64,000 nt of DNA. Source: an uncultured Bacteroidota bacterium (GTDB taxonomy: Bacteria > Bacteroidota > Bacteroidia > Chitinophagales > Chitinophagaceae). Position numbers and translations under genes: made by a program. The DNA lies in the NCBI GenBank assembly GCA_903906365.1, contig CAIVKC010000022.1, positions 1 through 64,000 of the forward strand. The letters run 5' to 3'. This document shows, in pieces, positions 42,048-51,863 of this stretch (position 1 is its first letter; each line of letters begins with the position of its first letter). The notes beneath the pieces were generated by a model, which was given only the letters and a program-made list of their open reading frames with translations, was not told the origin of the DNA and searched no databases.

Positions 42048-42983
42048 ATGTTACCACCAGAAACCGGTTCATTTCGGTACAGATGGATTGAATATATCGA
42101 GGGCCTGCAGGACCGGATCTGCCTCGGACTGCAACAGGCCGACGGCCGGGCGCATTTTAAACAGGATGACTGGCAGCGGGCCGAAGGCAGCGGGGGAGGC
42201 GGAAAAACCAGGACCATGGCCTCGGGCCTTGTCTTTGAAAAAGGGGGGGTCAACACTTCGGTGGTCTATGGGGAAGTTTCCGACAGGATGAGAAAACAGC
42301 TGGGAATGGACGGGGAGACCTGGTTTGCCTGCGGACTCTCCCTGGTCATGCATCCCCTGAATCCTTTTGTTCCCACCGTGCACGCCAACTGGCGCTACTT
42401 TGAACTCTATGACCGGGCCGGTCAACTGGTATCGCGGTGGTTTGGCGGTGGGAGCGATCTGACACCCTACTACCTCTTTGAGGAAGATGCCGTCCATTTT
42501 CACCGCACCCTGCAACAGGCCATGGCTCCCTTTGGGCCGGCACTGTATCCTTTGTATAAAAAACAGTGCGATGACTATTTTGTCAACCGTCACCGTGGCA
42601 ATGAAGCCAGGGGAATCGGAGGTGTCTTTTATGACCACCTGGTTCCCGGAGATGATGCGGAGGCCGAGCGGCTGATGGGTTTCCAGCAGTCCAATGGGGA
42701 TGCTTTCCTGGCCGGCTACCTTCCCATCGTGGAGCGCCGCAGGGACCTGCCCTATGGGGACAGCGAAAAGCACTGGCAGGAGATCCGGCGGGGACGTTAC
42801 GTCGAATTCAACCTGCTCCACGACCGGGGGACTCTTTTCGGGCTGCATACAGACGGTCGTACCGAAAGCATTTTGATGAGCCTGCCGCCCACCGTGCGTT
42901 TTGAATATGATTACCGGCCTGAGCCCGGAAGCCGGGAGGCCGCAATGCAGGAGATTTTTTTACATCCCAGGGAATGGGTTTAA
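42048..42983 (+). CDS. hemF: oxygen-dependent coproporphyrinogen III oxidase
   Basis: 311 residues. It converts coproporphyrinogen III to protoporphyrinogen IX using O2. Seen: GGGGKTRTMASGLVFEKGGVN, HPLNPFVPTVHANWRYFEL with the conserved His residues, WFGGGSDLTPYYLFEEDAVHFH, and GRYVEFNLLHDRGTLFGL. An aerobic lifestyle follows from using HemF here; no oxygen-independent HemN is in the window. 35 nt after hemE. Confidence 0.96.
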   Translation: MLPPETGSFRYRWIEYIEGLQDRICLGLQQADGRAHFKQDDWQRAEGSGGGGKTRTMASGLVFEKGGVNTSVVYGEVSDRMRKQLGMDGETWFACGLSLVMHPLNPFVPTVHANWRYFELYDRAGQLVSRWFGGGSDLTPYYLFEEDAVHFHRTLQQAMAPFGPALYPLYKKQCDDYFVNRHRGNEARGIGGVFYDHLVPGDDAEAERLMGFQQSNGDAFLAGYLPIVERRRDLPYGDSEKHWQEIRRGRYVEFNLLHDRGTLFGLHTDGRTESILMSLPPTVRFEYDYRPEPGSREAAMQEIFLHPREWV

Positions 42984-42992
42984 ATTTAATAT

Positions 42993-43967
42993 ATGCAACT
43001 GATACGAAGAAACAGGATTCTAAGGGCAGGGCCTGCCATACGCAGCCTGGTGGCAGAAACCATCCTGACCCCCAGGGATTTCATCGCCCCCCTGTTTATA
43101 GACGAGGGTGAAAATGTCCGCTTTGAAATACCCTCCATGCCGGGCTATTTCCGGCGTTCCCTGGACGGTACGCTGGCGGAAGTCAAAGATCTCTTCGGGC
43201 TTGGCATCCGGAGCGTCCTGCTTTTCGTCAAGGCCCCCGATGCCCTCAAGGACAATACCGGCAGGGAGGCCTGGAATAGGGAGGGTCTCATGCAGCGCAG
43301 CGTGCGTGCCATTAAGGACGCCGTTCCGGAAATGGTGGTGATGACCGATGTGGCCCTGGATCCCTACTCCTCCTATGGTCATGACGGTATTGTGCGTGAT
43401 GGCCGTATCCTCAACGATGAAACGGTCGAGGCCCTGGTCCGCATGAGCCTCAGCCATGCCGAGGCCGGAGCTGACCTGGTCGCACCTTCAGACATGATGG
43501 ACGGGCGAATCGGCGCCATCAGGCAGGCCCTGGAAGAAAACAACTACACCGGGGTGGGCATCATGGCCTACAGCGCGAAATATGCATCCTGCTTTTACGG
43601 TCCCTTCCGGGACGCCCTGGATTCAGCGCCCGGCTTCGGGGACAAAAAGACCTACCAGATGAATTATGCCAACCGCATAGAGGCCATTAAGGAAACCCTG
43701 CAGGATGTGCAGGAGGGTGCCGATATCGTAATGGTAAAGCCCGCACTGGCCTATCTGGATATCATTCGGGAGGTGAAAAATGCGGTACAGGTTCCGGTGA
43801 GTGCCTATAATATCAGTGGGGAATACGCTATGATCAAAGCCGCTTCCAAAATGGGCTGGCTGGATGAGGACAAGGCCATCCTGGAAACGCTTACTGCCAT
43901 CAAGCGGGCCGGAGCTGACCTGATAGCCACCTATTTTGCCAAAGAAGCCGTCAGGCTCATTTCTTAA
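42993..43967 (+). CDS. hemB: delta-aminolevulinic acid dehydratase
   Basis: 324 residues. It condenses two ALA molecules to porphobilinogen. The two active-site lysines are visible in YSAKYASCFYGPFRDA (about 195) and MVKPALAYLDI (about 250). DVALDPYSSYGHDGIV carries the metal site region without the three-Cys zinc motif, suggesting a Mg-dependent type. 9 nt after hemF. Confidence 0.96.
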   Translation: MQLIRRNRILRAGPAIRSLVAETILTPRDFIAPLFIDEGENVRFEIPSMPGYFRRSLDGTLAEVKDLFGLGIRSVLLFVKAPDALKDNTGREAWNREGLMQRSVRAIKDAVPEMVVMTDVALDPYSSYGHDGIVRDGRILNDETVEALVRMSLSHAEAGADLVAPSDMMDGRIGAIRQALEENNYTGVGIMAYSAKYASCFYGPFRDALDSAPGFGDKKTYQMNYANRIEAIKETLQDVQEGADIVMVKPALAYLDIIREVKNAVQVPVSAYNISGEYAMIKAASKMGWLDEDKAILETLTAIKRAGADLIATYFAKEAVRLIS

Positions 43968-44038
43968 TTTGGGCAGGGTCCGGGTGATCATGTCCGTTAT
44001 AAACAACAAAATCCAACTTTCCCGCGAGGGATTCAGCC

Positions 44039-45337
44039 ATGTATACCGAAAAAAGTCAGTCCTTATTTGAGCGCGCCGGGCATTGCATACCAGGCGGAGT
44101 CAACTCGCCGGTGCGCGCTTTTAAAAGCGTGGGCGGCACCCCCCTTTTCATTAAAAAGGCCAAAGGAGCCTATCTCTATGATGCGGACAACAATGCCTAT
44201 ATCGACTATATTGCTTCCTGGGGCCCCATGATACTGGGGCATGCCCACGGACCGGTGATCGAAGCCATCCGGGAAAAAGCCCTGGAGTCGACTTCCTACG
44301 GGGCACCCACTGAACTGGAAATAGACATGGCAGAACTCATCCAGGACATGGCCCCCAATGTGGACCTGGTCAGGATGGTGAGCAGCGGCACGGAGGCCTG
44401 CATGAGCGCCCTGCGGCTGGCCCGGGGTTATACCGGCCGCAATAAATTCATCAAATTCGAGGGATGTTACCATGGCCATGCAGACGCCTTCCTGGTCAAG
44501 GCCGGCAGCGGGCTGGCCACCCTGGATATTCAGACCGTTCCGGGAATTACCGGGGGGGTAAGCCAGGACACCCTGACCTGCCCCTACAATGACCTGGCTG
44601 CCGTAGAGGGGCTGCTGGAAGCCCACCGGGGTGAAATTGCCGCCATCATCATTGAACCGGTTGCAGGCAATATGGGCTGTATTCTGCCGGCGCCCGGGTA
44701 CCTGGAAAGCCTCCGGCACCTGTGCATCAGGGAAGGCATCGTACTGATATTTGATGAGGTAATGACCGGCTTCCGGCTTTCAGCGGGCGGTGCCCAGCAG
44801 ACCCTGGGTGTGGATGCCGACCTGGTTACCTTTGGAAAAGTAATTGGCGGGGGGCTGCCGGTGGGAGCCTTTGGCGGCAAAAAGGAAATCATGAAGCATA
44901 TTGCCCCGCTGGGTAACGTGTACCAGGCGGGGACCCTGAGCGGTAACCCGATCGCCATGATTGCCGGATATACCACCTTGAAGATTCTGCAGGATAACCC
45001 CGATATTTACCACGAGCTGGAGACAAAGACCCTATACCTGCGGGACGGACTCCGGCATGCTTGCCGGCAGTCGGGCACTCCGGCGGTGGTCAACCAGCTG
45101 GGCTCCATGATCAGCCTGCATTTTAGCGAGCAGCCCGTTACCAATTTCAGTTCAGCGGCCGCCAGCCGAAACGACCTGTTCAACCGGTTTTTCCATGCCA
45201 TGCTCCGCAGGGGCATCTACCTGCCCCCTTCTGCCTTCGAAAGCTGGTTCCTAAACAACGCCCTGACCAGGGAGGACCTGGACAGGACCATTGGGGCAGC
45301 AACGGAAAGCCTCCTGGAGATCGGGGCCGGCAACTAG
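44039..45337 (+). CDS. hemL: glutamate-1-semialdehyde 2,1-aminomutase
   Basis: 432 residues. A PLP enzyme that moves the amino group to give 5-aminolevulinate. Seen: [50 protein letters not shown], and the Schiff-base Lys in [18 protein letters not shown] (about 265). With hemA it completes the C5 route to ALA. It is last in the cluster, 71 nt after hemB, and is followed by a terminator. Confidence 0.96.
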   Translation: MYTEKSQSLFERAGHCIPGGVNSPVRAFKSVGGTPLFIKKAKGAYLYDADNNAYIDYIASWGPMILGHAHGPVIEAIREKALESTSYGAPTELEIDMAELIQDMAPNVDLVRMVSSGTEACMSALRLARGYTGRNKFIKFEGCYHGHADAFLVKAGSGLATLDIQTVPGITGGVSQDTLTCPYNDLAAVEGLLEAHRGEIAAIIIEPVAGNMGCILPAPGYLESLRHLCIREGIVLIFDEVMTGFRLSAGGAQQTLGVDADLVTFGKVIGGGLPVGAFGGKKEIMKHIAPLGNVYQAGTLSGNPIAMIAGYTTLKILQDNPDIYHELETKTLYLRDGLRHACRQSGTPAVVNQLGSMISLHFSEQPVTNFSSAAASRNDLFNRFFHAMLRRGIYLPPSAFESWFLNNALTREDLDRTIGAATESLLEIGAGN

Positions 45338-45395
45338 CAAGCGCTTGACTTTCAGGCCACCGCCAGCCCTGGGGGGCCCTCAGATAGAAAATCGG

Positions 45396-45425
45396 CCCTT
45401 TCCCCGCGGAAGGGGAAGGATTTTT
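45396..45425 (+). terminator. intrinsic terminator of the haem cluster
   Basis: CCTTtCCCC and GGGGAAGG form a stem with one bulged T around GCGGA, followed by ATTTTT (45420-45425). Confidence 0.7.
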
Positions 45426-45483
45426 CGGGATATTTACAGCAGGTAGCCCCTTATTCAGGGCTCACCCCTTATAACTGGTCATT

Positions 45484-46071
45484 ATGAACAAAGCCCGGTT
45501 GGAAGCTTTCAGCGATGGCATGTTTGCCATCATCATCACCATTATGGTGCTTGAGATTAAAATTCCCGGAAAGCCGGACTGGGAATCCCTGGCCCATCTG
45601 CTGCCCGTATTATATAGTTATTTGCTGAGTTTTCTGTTTATCGGCACCTACTGGGTGAACCACCACCACCTGCTGCATACCCTGGGAAAGGTGAGCTCGG
45701 GTATCCTCTGGGCCAACCTGAATTTGTTGTTCTGGCTGTCCCTGACACCCGTGGCCACCGGCTGGATGGGGGAAAACCATTTTGCAGCCAATACGGTGAT
45801 GATTTATGCCGTTTTATTGTCCCTGGACGGAATTGCCTTTACCATCCTGCAGTTTTCCATCGAAAAAACCAACAGGGGCAACCCCGCGCTTACCGAGGCC
45901 TTCCGCAGCCTTCGTAGAAAAGGGATCCTCTCCATGGCGGGCTATTTGTCTTCAGTACCCATCGCATTATTCAATCCTGCCATTTCAGGCATACTTTTCC
46001 TGCTGATCAGCGTCATTTGGCTGATCCCTGAAAGGAAGATTGAAAAAGCGCTGAATGACCCGGATGCGTGA
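45484..46071 (+). CDS. TMEM175-family potassium channel (DUF1211)
   Basis: 195 residues, six hydrophobic segments. The N-terminal RLEAFSDGMFAIIITIMVLEI (split after SDGMFAI) is the RxxxFSD signature of the TMEM175 filter helix. TYWVNHHHLLHTLGKV with His clusters follows, also typical. Bacterial members form tetrameric K+-permeable channels. Single gene. Confidence 0.9.
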   Translation: MNKARLEAFSDGMFAIIITIMVLEIKIPGKPDWESLAHLLPVLYSYLLSFLFIGTYWVNHHHLLHTLGKVSSGILWANLNLLFWLSLTPVATGWMGENHFAANTVMIYAVLLSLDGIAFTILQFSIEKTNRGNPALTEAFRSLRRKGILSMAGYLSSVPIALFNPAISGILFLLISVIWLIPERKIEKALNDPDA

Positions 46072-46161
46072 GGAAAAGGGGCCTGGCAGGCACTTGGGGG
46101 AAAAGGCGTACCCATCCGTATTCGATCCAGCACCTACTATGGTCAAAAAACCGAAACTGAT

Positions 46162-46596
46162 ATGAAAGATATTACCAAAAAATACAGCAACGGGGAGGTC
46201 ACTATCGTATGGAAACCGGCCACCTGCATCCATTCCACGATTTGCTGGAAAGCGGCCACCGGGCTGCCCGAAGTATTTAATCCGATGGTGAAACCCTGGA
46301 TCAGGCCCGAAGCCGCCAGTACGGACCGTATCATCGAGCAGGTCAAAAAGTGCCCGAGCGGAGCTCTTAGCTTTTATATGAACCAGGCGGAAAATATACC
46401 TGCCCAGACCCTGGCCGAAAGTATGGTGGAGGTGGTAGAAAATGGGCCCCTGCTCGTTTACGGGAATATTACCATAACAGACAAGGACGGCCATACAACC
46501 CATAAAAACAAAGTCACCGCCTTTTGCCGCTGCGGGGGATCTTCCAATAAGCCCTACTGTGACGGATCACACCGCAAAAATGGTTTTGAGGGTTAG
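46162..46596 (+). CDS. (4Fe-4S) mono-cluster plus CDGSH iron-sulfur protein
   Basis: 144 residues in two domains. Residues 1-70 match the divergent 4Fe-4S mono-cluster domain (Fer4_19: CIHSTICWKAATGLPEVF, then VKKCPSGALSF). Residues 120-136 are a CDGSH [2Fe-2S] motif with CRCGGSSNKPYCDGSH, the three Cys and one His ligands in place. It is a small cytoplasmic redox protein of unassigned role. The pairing of the two domains is common in Bacteroidota. Confidence 0.92.
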   Translation: MKDITKKYSNGEVTIVWKPATCIHSTICWKAATGLPEVFNPMVKPWIRPEAASTDRIIEQVKKCPSGALSFYMNQAENIPAQTLAESMVEVVENGPLLVYGNITITDKDGHTTHKNKVTAFCRCGGSSNKPYCDGSHRKNGFEG

Positions 46597-46960
46597 CCAT
46601 AAGGTCCCATCCTCTCACCCAGAAAACCCATCCGGGATCCGGCGGGTCCCCGGACCGCTTTCCCGGAGGGGCTATAGCTACACAAACATTTGATTAGCAA
46701 GTTTTTATAAAGACGCTTGCCGAATGCCTGCCCATGCAGGTGACTGCCTGCCGCCGGCTGGTAGCGGATCCCTGCATTTCAGGTGCTTTTTGCAGGGAAT
46801 GAGCCCTCAAAATGGCACAAAACCCAGCCGGCCCGAGGAGAAAGAATTTGCCTTTTTTTTTCAAACCCAATACGCAGCTACATTGTATCCGTTTTCAACA
46901 ATTGGTTAATAACTACTTCATCAAAAATTAATATTGTATAGTAACCTTGTAATGTATTTA
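46597..46960. other. leader region upstream of the cobalamin riboswitch
   Basis: 364 nt without a supportable gene. A plus-strand frame at 46724-46909 has no family features. A weak -7-like TAACCTTG (46942-46949) could start the riboswitch transcript near 46956. Confidence 0.45.
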
Positions 46961-47170
46961 TGGTTATGGTTATGTTGAGCAAGACATTACTGTATTAAAA
47001 GGGAATCCGGTGTAAAACCGGAACTGTCCCCGCAGCTGTAAGTTCCTGGTGGGTCCGGATAACAAAATTCCAAGGCCCGCCGCTTTTGATCTGATACCAC
47101 TGTTTGCATCAAGTGCAAGCTTTGCAAACGGGAAGGTGATAAAAGACGGAACAAGTCAGAAGACCTGCCA
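46961..47170 (+). promoter_or_regulatory. cobalamin riboswitch upstream of nrdBA
   Basis: The conserved core AAAAGGGAATCCGGTG, then AAAACCGGAACTGTCCC and CGCAGCTGTAAG, occupies 46997-47042. The B12-box AAGTCAGAAGACCTGCC is at 47153-47169, after the CGGGAAGGTGATAAAAGACGG helix region. The order and spacing fit the adenosylcobalamin class. A downstream GGCAG (47205-47209) can pair with CTGCC of the B12 box, and a GAGGA/TCCTC hairpin follows; these may form the expression platform. B12 binding would lower expression of the class I RNR. Confidence 0.9.
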
Positions 47171-47306
47171 TCAATCAAATTATACGTTTTTGCTTTCGGG
47201 TGAAAGGCAGTGAACTGACTACCCCGGCGAGGATTGTTTCCTCCCTGTAATCAGCTCCATTTGTTTTGTCCCGTTTAGAAGATCAAATACAAATCCTTTA
47301 TTATAT

Positions 47307-48281
47307 ATGGATAACGGGAATGAAGTTTTATTAAAAGAAAATAAGGATCGGTTTGTCATCCTGCCGATCAATTACCCCCGGGTCTGGGAACTATACAAAA
47401 AACATGAAGCCTCCTTCTGGACGGCGGAGGAAATAGATCTGAGTAGTGACCTCAAGGACTGGGCGGGTCTCAACGACGGGGAGCGCCATTTCATTTCCCA
47501 TATTCTCGCCTTTTTTGCCGCCAGTGATGGAATAGTCAATGAGAACCTGGCCGTCAATTTCATGAGCGAAGTACAGCTGCCTGAAGCCCGCTGCTTTTAC
47601 GGTTTCCAGATTATGATGGAAAATATCCATTCCGAAACCTACGCCCTGCTCATCGACACCTACATCAAGGACAACCAGGAAAAATACCGTCTTTTCCATG
47701 CCATAGAAACCATTCCTGCCGTAAAGAAGAAAGCAGACTGGGCCCTGAGGTGGATTCAGCAGGGGACCTTTGCCGAAAGGCTCGTGGCCTTTGCCGCGGT
47801 GGAGGGCATTTTTTTCAGTGGCAGCTTCTGTTCCATATTCTGGATGAAAAAAAGAGGGCTCATGCCGGGTCTGACCTTCAGCAACGAACTCATCAGCCGG
47901 GACGAGGGTCTGCATTGTGAATTTGCCTGCCTCCTTTACGGCATGCTTCAAAACAAGCTTTCCCAGGAAGCCGTCTACAACATCATCAGCAACGCGGTGG
48001 AAATTGAAAAGGAATTCATCACCGACGCCCTGCCGGTTGCCCTCATTGGCATGAATGCCAAAATGATGCAGCAGTATATTGAATTTGTGGCAGACCGCTG
48101 GCTCGATGAGCTGGGCTACCCCAAAATGTTCCATGCGACCAATCCCTTTGATTTCATGGAAATGATATCCCTAGAGGGAAAGACCAATTTCTTTGAAAAA
48201 AGGGTGGGTGACTACCAGAAATCAGGGGTTATGGCGGGCAGCAAGGAATCGCAGGCTTTCAGCCTGGAAGAGGATTTCTAG
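47307..48281 (+). CDS. nrdB: class I ribonucleotide reductase, small subunit
   Basis: 324 residues. It holds the di-iron tyrosyl radical that starts ribonucleotide reduction in NrdA. The sequence resembles eukaryotic R2: [21 protein letters not shown], the radical Tyr98 in EARCFYGFQ, ligands in [17 protein letters not shown], and [10 protein letters not shown]. It stands first in an nrdB-nrdA unit, 66 nt apart, under a cobalamin riboswitch. B12 does not act in this enzyme, so the control suggests a B12-dependent RNR elsewhere in the genome. Confidence 0.96.
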   Translation: MDNGNEVLLKENKDRFVILPINYPRVWELYKKHEASFWTAEEIDLSSDLKDWAGLNDGERHFISHILAFFAASDGIVNENLAVNFMSEVQLPEARCFYGFQIMMENIHSETYALLIDTYIKDNQEKYRLFHAIETIPAVKKKADWALRWIQQGTFAERLVAFAAVEGIFFSGSFCSIFWMKKRGLMPGLTFSNELISRDEGLHCEFACLLYGMLQNKLSQEAVYNIISNAVEIEKEFITDALPVALIGMNAKMMQQYIEFVADRWLDELGYPKMFHATNPFDFMEMISLEGKTNFFEKRVGDYQKSGVMAGSKESQAFSLEEDF

Positions 48282-48347
48282 CACCGGGTACCCAGGAAAA
48301 ATACAGCAGACAAACAACCCAAAAAAAAGTATAAATACATAGCAAAG

Positions 48348-50738
48348 ATGTTCGTCATTAAAAGAAACCAGAAAAAAGAGAGCGTTAAATTCGACAAAAT
48401 CACCGCCCGTATTGAAAAACTCTGTTATGGCCTTGACAGGCGTTTTGTGAATTCCATCGACGTGGCCAAAAAAGTGATAGAAGGCCTCTATGACGGGGTC
48501 ACCACCACGGAACTCGATAACCTTGCTGCAGAAACGGCGGCATCCCTGACCATCCGTCATCCGGATTACGCCCTGCTGGCCAGCCGCATTGCCGTCAGCA
48601 ACCTGCATAAGAACACCACCAAGAGCTTTTCCAAGACCATGAAACTGCTCTACGACTGCCAGGACAGCAAAACCGGAAAGATGCTTCCCCTGCTGGCAGA
48701 CGATGTCTGGCAGATCATCCATGACAATGCCGAACTGCTGGATTCAACCATCATTTATGACAGGGATTACGGATTCGATTATTTCGGGTTTAAGACCCTG
48801 GAAAAGTCCTATCTCCTCAAACTGGACGGTAAGGTAGCCGAACGCCCGCAGCACATGTATATGAGGGTTGCCATTGGCATCCACAAGCATGACATCGAAA
48901 GTGCCATCAAGACCTACCACCTCATGAGCGAGCGCTGGTTCACGCATGCGACCCCTACCCTGTTTAACGCCGGCACCCCCAAACCCCAGATGAGCAGCTG
49001 CTTTTTGCTGACTATGAAGGATGACAGCATCGACGGCATCTATGATACCCTCAAGCAAACCGCCAAAATCTCCCAGAGTGCCGGGGGTATTGGCCTGGCC
49101 ATTCACGGCATCCGGGCAACCGGCAGTTATATCGGCGGAACCAACGGCACAAGCAACGGGATCATCCCGATGCTGAAGGTTTTCAATGATACGGCCCGGT
49201 ATGTGGACCAGGGCGGCGGAAAAAGAAAAGGCGCCTTCGCCATTTATCTGGAGCCCTGGCATGCCGATGTATTCGCCTTCCTGGACCTGCGTAAAAACCA
49301 TGGCAAGGAAGAAATGAGGGCCAGGGACCTGTTCTATGCACTATGGATACCCGATCTGTTCATGAAGCGGGTGGAAGCGGACGGCAACTGGAGCCTGTTT
49401 TGCCCCAATGAAGCGCCAGGGCTGCACGAGTGCTGGGGCAGTGATTTTGAAGCCCTCTATGAAAAATATGAAGCCGAAGGAAGGGCCAGAAAGACCATCA
49501 AGGCCCAAGAACTCTGGTTTGCCATCCTGGATGCGCAGATTGAAACGGGCACGCCCTACCTGCTTTACAAGGACGCAGCCAACGGAAAGAGCAATCAGCA
49601 AAACCTGGGAACCATCCAGAGCTCCAATCTTTGCACGGAGATCATTGAATATACTTCCCCCGATGAAGTGGCCGTATGTAACCTTGCGTCCCTGGCCTTG
49701 CCCAGGTTTGTCATCGATGGAAAGTTCAACCACGACAAATTATACGAAGTGACCTATGAGGTCACCCGTAACCTCAATAAGATCATAGATAACAATTATT
49801 ACCCCGTGGAAGAGGCCAGGAATTCCAACCTGCGCCACCGCCCCATCGGACTGGGCGTTCAGGGCCTGGCTGACGCCTTCATACTGCTGCGCATGCCTTT
49901 TGAAAGCGAGGAGGCCCGCCAGCTCAATAAGGAGATCTTTGAAACGATCTATTTTGCTGCCATGACCGCCAGCAAGGACCTGGCCAGGGAGCAGGGACCC
50001 TACGAAACCTACCAGGATTCACCGGTTTCCAGGGCAAGATTCCAGTATGATATGTGGAACACCGAACCTACGCTGCGCTGGGACTGGTATACCCTGAAGG
50101 CCGAAGTGCTGAAATACGGGGTCAGGAATTCCCTGCTGGTGGCCCCCATGCCTACCGCTTCCACCTCCCAGATCCTCGGTAACAACGAATGCTTTGAACC
50201 CTATACCTCCAACATATATGTACGCCGCGTACTGAGCGGAGAGTTCGTCGTCGTCAATAAACACCTGCTCAAGGACCTGGTAGAACTGAACCTGTGGAAT
50301 GATGACATGAAAAACCAGATCATTTCCCACAATGGGTCAGTGCAGAAAATAGAAAGCATTCCTGACCATATCAAAGAAGTCTATAAGACAGTCTGGGAAA
50401 TCAAGCAGCGTACCATTATTGATATGGCCGCTGACCGGGGCGCCTACATATGCCAGTCGCAATCCCTGAACCTTTTTGTGGACAATCCCACGACCAGCAA
50501 GCTGACCTCCATGCACTTCTATGCATGGCGCAAAGGCCTCAAAACAGGCATGTATTACCTGCGCACCAAGGCAGCCACGCAGGCAGTTCAGTTTACGGTG
50601 GAAAAACAGGGCGGAAAGACCATTGAACCCCTGGTTGACCAGAATAACCTGATCTCCCCCGATACCAACGGGGCCGGGGAAATCATCACCGGGCAGGTTT
50701 GCACAATGGAAGAAGGGTGTGTTACCTGCAGTGCGTAA
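48348..50738 (+). CDS. nrdA: class I ribonucleotide reductase, large subunit
   Basis: 796 residues. The N-terminal ATP-cone (about 1-90, [21 protein letters not shown], split at KFDKI) gives allosteric activity control. The barrel has the substrate Cys in QMSSCFLL, the Asn-Cys-Glu triad region in [12 protein letters not shown], and the Tyr pair near the C-terminal third. C-terminal shuttle Cys lie in [12 protein letters not shown]. It reduces ribonucleoside diphosphates to deoxy forms with NrdB. Regulation by the upstream riboswitch is expected to include it. Confidence 0.97.
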   Translation: MFVIKRNQKKESVKFDKITARIEKLCYGLDRRFVNSIDVAKKVIEGLYDGVTTTELDNLAAETAASLTIRHPDYALLASRIAVSNLHKNTTKSFSKTMKLLYDCQDSKTGKMLPLLADDVWQIIHDNAELLDSTIIYDRDYGFDYFGFKTLEKSYLLKLDGKVAERPQHMYMRVAIGIHKHDIESAIKTYHLMSERWFTHATPTLFNAGTPKPQMSSCFLLTMKDDSIDGIYDTLKQTAKISQSAGGIGLAIHGIRATGSYIGGTNGTSNGIIPMLKVFNDTARYVDQGGGKRKGAFAIYLEPWHADVFAFLDLRKNHGKEEMRARDLFYALWIPDLFMKRVEADGNWSLFCPNEAPGLHECWGSDFEALYEKYEAEGRARKTIKAQELWFAILDAQIETGTPYLLYKDAANGKSNQQNLGTIQSSNLCTEIIEYTSPDEVAVCNLASLALPRFVIDGKFNHDKLYEVTYEVTRNLNKIIDNNYYPVEEARNSNLRHRPIGLGVQGLADAFILLRMPFESEEARQLNKEIFETIYFAAMTASKDLAREQGPYETYQDSPVSRARFQYDMWNTEPTLRWDWYTLKAEVLKYGVRNSLLVAPMPTASTSQILGNNECFEPYTSNIYVRRVLSGEFVVVNKHLLKDLVELNLWNDDMKNQIISHNGSVQKIESIPDHIKEVYKTVWEIKQRTIIDMAADRGAYICQSQSLNLFVDNPTTSKLTSMHFYAWRKGLKTGMYYLRTKAATQAVQFTVEKQGGKTIEPLVDQNNLISPDTNGAGEIITGQVCTMEEGCVTCSA

Positions 50739-50757
50739 CCCCGGGGAATACATCTGC

Positions 50758-51243
50758 ATGAAAAATAAAATAAGAAATATCCCGGCATCAGCCCCGCTGC
50801 TCTGCTGGGATATTTTCATGGAAGGCTACCACCGAAAAATACAGGCAGCCGCTGACCTGCACCGGCTTCGTATACTCTCCGAGCGATCAAAATGGTCCTT
50901 TGGCTGGGGTTTTGAGCGGCAGCTGATGCAACTCAATAAGACGGTGATTGTCACCGATACCTCCCTCCAAATCGCCTATGCCAGCAGCAATGTACTGGCC
51001 ATGAACGGCTATGAGCCTTCGGAAATCATTGGCAGGCGCTCTGCCATGTTCCAGGGGAAAGACACTTCCGCACAAACCCGTTCCATGATCCGGGAGGCAG
51101 TGGCTGCCCGGCAGCCCTTTGTGGCAGACATCCTCAATTACCGAAAAAGTGGCGAGCGCTATATGTGCCATATCGAGGCGTTCCCCCTGTTCAACCTCCA
51201 GCAGAAACTGGTGCATTTTATCGCATTTGAAAACCTGGTCTGA
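50758..51243 (+). CDS. LOV-like PAS-domain protein lacking the photoactive Cys
   Basis: 161 residues from the ATG at 50758. Residues 50-160 form one PAS domain with the LOV pattern: VIVTDTSLQIAYASSNVLAMNGYEPSEIIGR (in parts), MFQGKDTSAQTRSMIREAV, and DILNYRKSGERYMCHIEAFPLFN. In photoactive LOV domains the segment reads GRNCRFLQ; here it is GRRSAMFQ, so the flavin-adduct Cys is missing. No output domain is present. A short PAS-only protein may sense redox, or flavin without adduct chemistry. It starts 20 nt after nrdA. Confidence 0.8.
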   Translation: MKNKIRNIPASAPLLCWDIFMEGYHRKIQAAADLHRLRILSERSKWSFGWGFERQLMQLNKTVIVTDTSLQIAYASSNVLAMNGYEPSEIIGRRSAMFQGKDTSAQTRSMIREAVAARQPFVADILNYRKSGERYMCHIEAFPLFNLQQKLVHFIAFENLV

Positions 51244-51398
51244 GTCAGGTTCCCCTCCCTTAGCTGTCATTTTTTTGGTAGGGCTGCAGGCCCACCCCAT
51301 TGGGCGCTGGCCGGCGGGAAAATCACAGAGAGTAAAACGTCCCCAAACAGGCGGAAAGGATGCCGATAAAATTGGTAACTTTCTGGTAAACTTTCCAC

Positions 51399-51863
51399 AT
51401 GAAGCAGATTGTAGTGACCGGCACCGCCCTTATTCTGATTATCCTGTTTTCCGCCTGCCTGCACAAGCCAGCCGCCAGCGATGACCGGCAGGTCCTGGAT
51501 TCCCTCACTGCCCTGGTCGGCCAGCTCCGGCCCGGACTGGGAGAATACATGATGCAGATTAAATACCACCACGATGAACTGGGTAAGGCCATTGCCCGCA
51601 GGGACTATGAGAGAGCCGGCTATGAAAACGACGAAATCAGGGAACAGACCGATAAGATTCAGCAGCTCCATATCACCAATGACAAACTAAAGGAGCCTTT
51701 TGTGGTTTTCTTTCAAAAATACCTGCAGGCCCCCCTGTCCCAAATAGGGGAAGCGGCACTCAGAAAGGATGACCGGGCGCTGCAATCCAATTACACTGCC
51801 CTGACCAGCAATTGCAACAGCTGCCATCAGCAAAATAACATGGCGTTCATGAAAATAGACTAA
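51399..51863 (+). CDS. lipoprotein with a cytochrome-c-type CxxCH motif
   Basis: 154 residues. Signal peptide II with lipobox LFSAC. The mature part is four-helix-like (LDSLTALVGQLRPGLGEYMMQIKYHHDELGKAI, in pieces) and ends with NCNSCHQQNNMAF, a CxxCH haem-attachment motif near the C-terminus. This layout resembles cytochrome c-prime-like or haem-sensor lipoproteins of Bacteroidota. Haem binding is inferred. It converges with, and overlaps by 4 nt, the AraC regulator gene. Confidence 0.75.
   Translation: MKQIVVTGTALILIILFSACLHKPAASDDRQVLDSLTALVGQLRPGLGEYMMQIKYHHDELGKAIARRDYERAGYENDEIREQTDKIQQLHITNDKLKEPFVVFFQKYLQAPLSQIGEAALRKDDRALQSNYTALTSNCNSCHQQNNMAFMKID

Noticed and set aside
46987-47178. 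Minus-strand ORF of 63 codons
   Set aside because: Entirely antisense to the cobalamin riboswitch, whose conserved elements explain the sequence.
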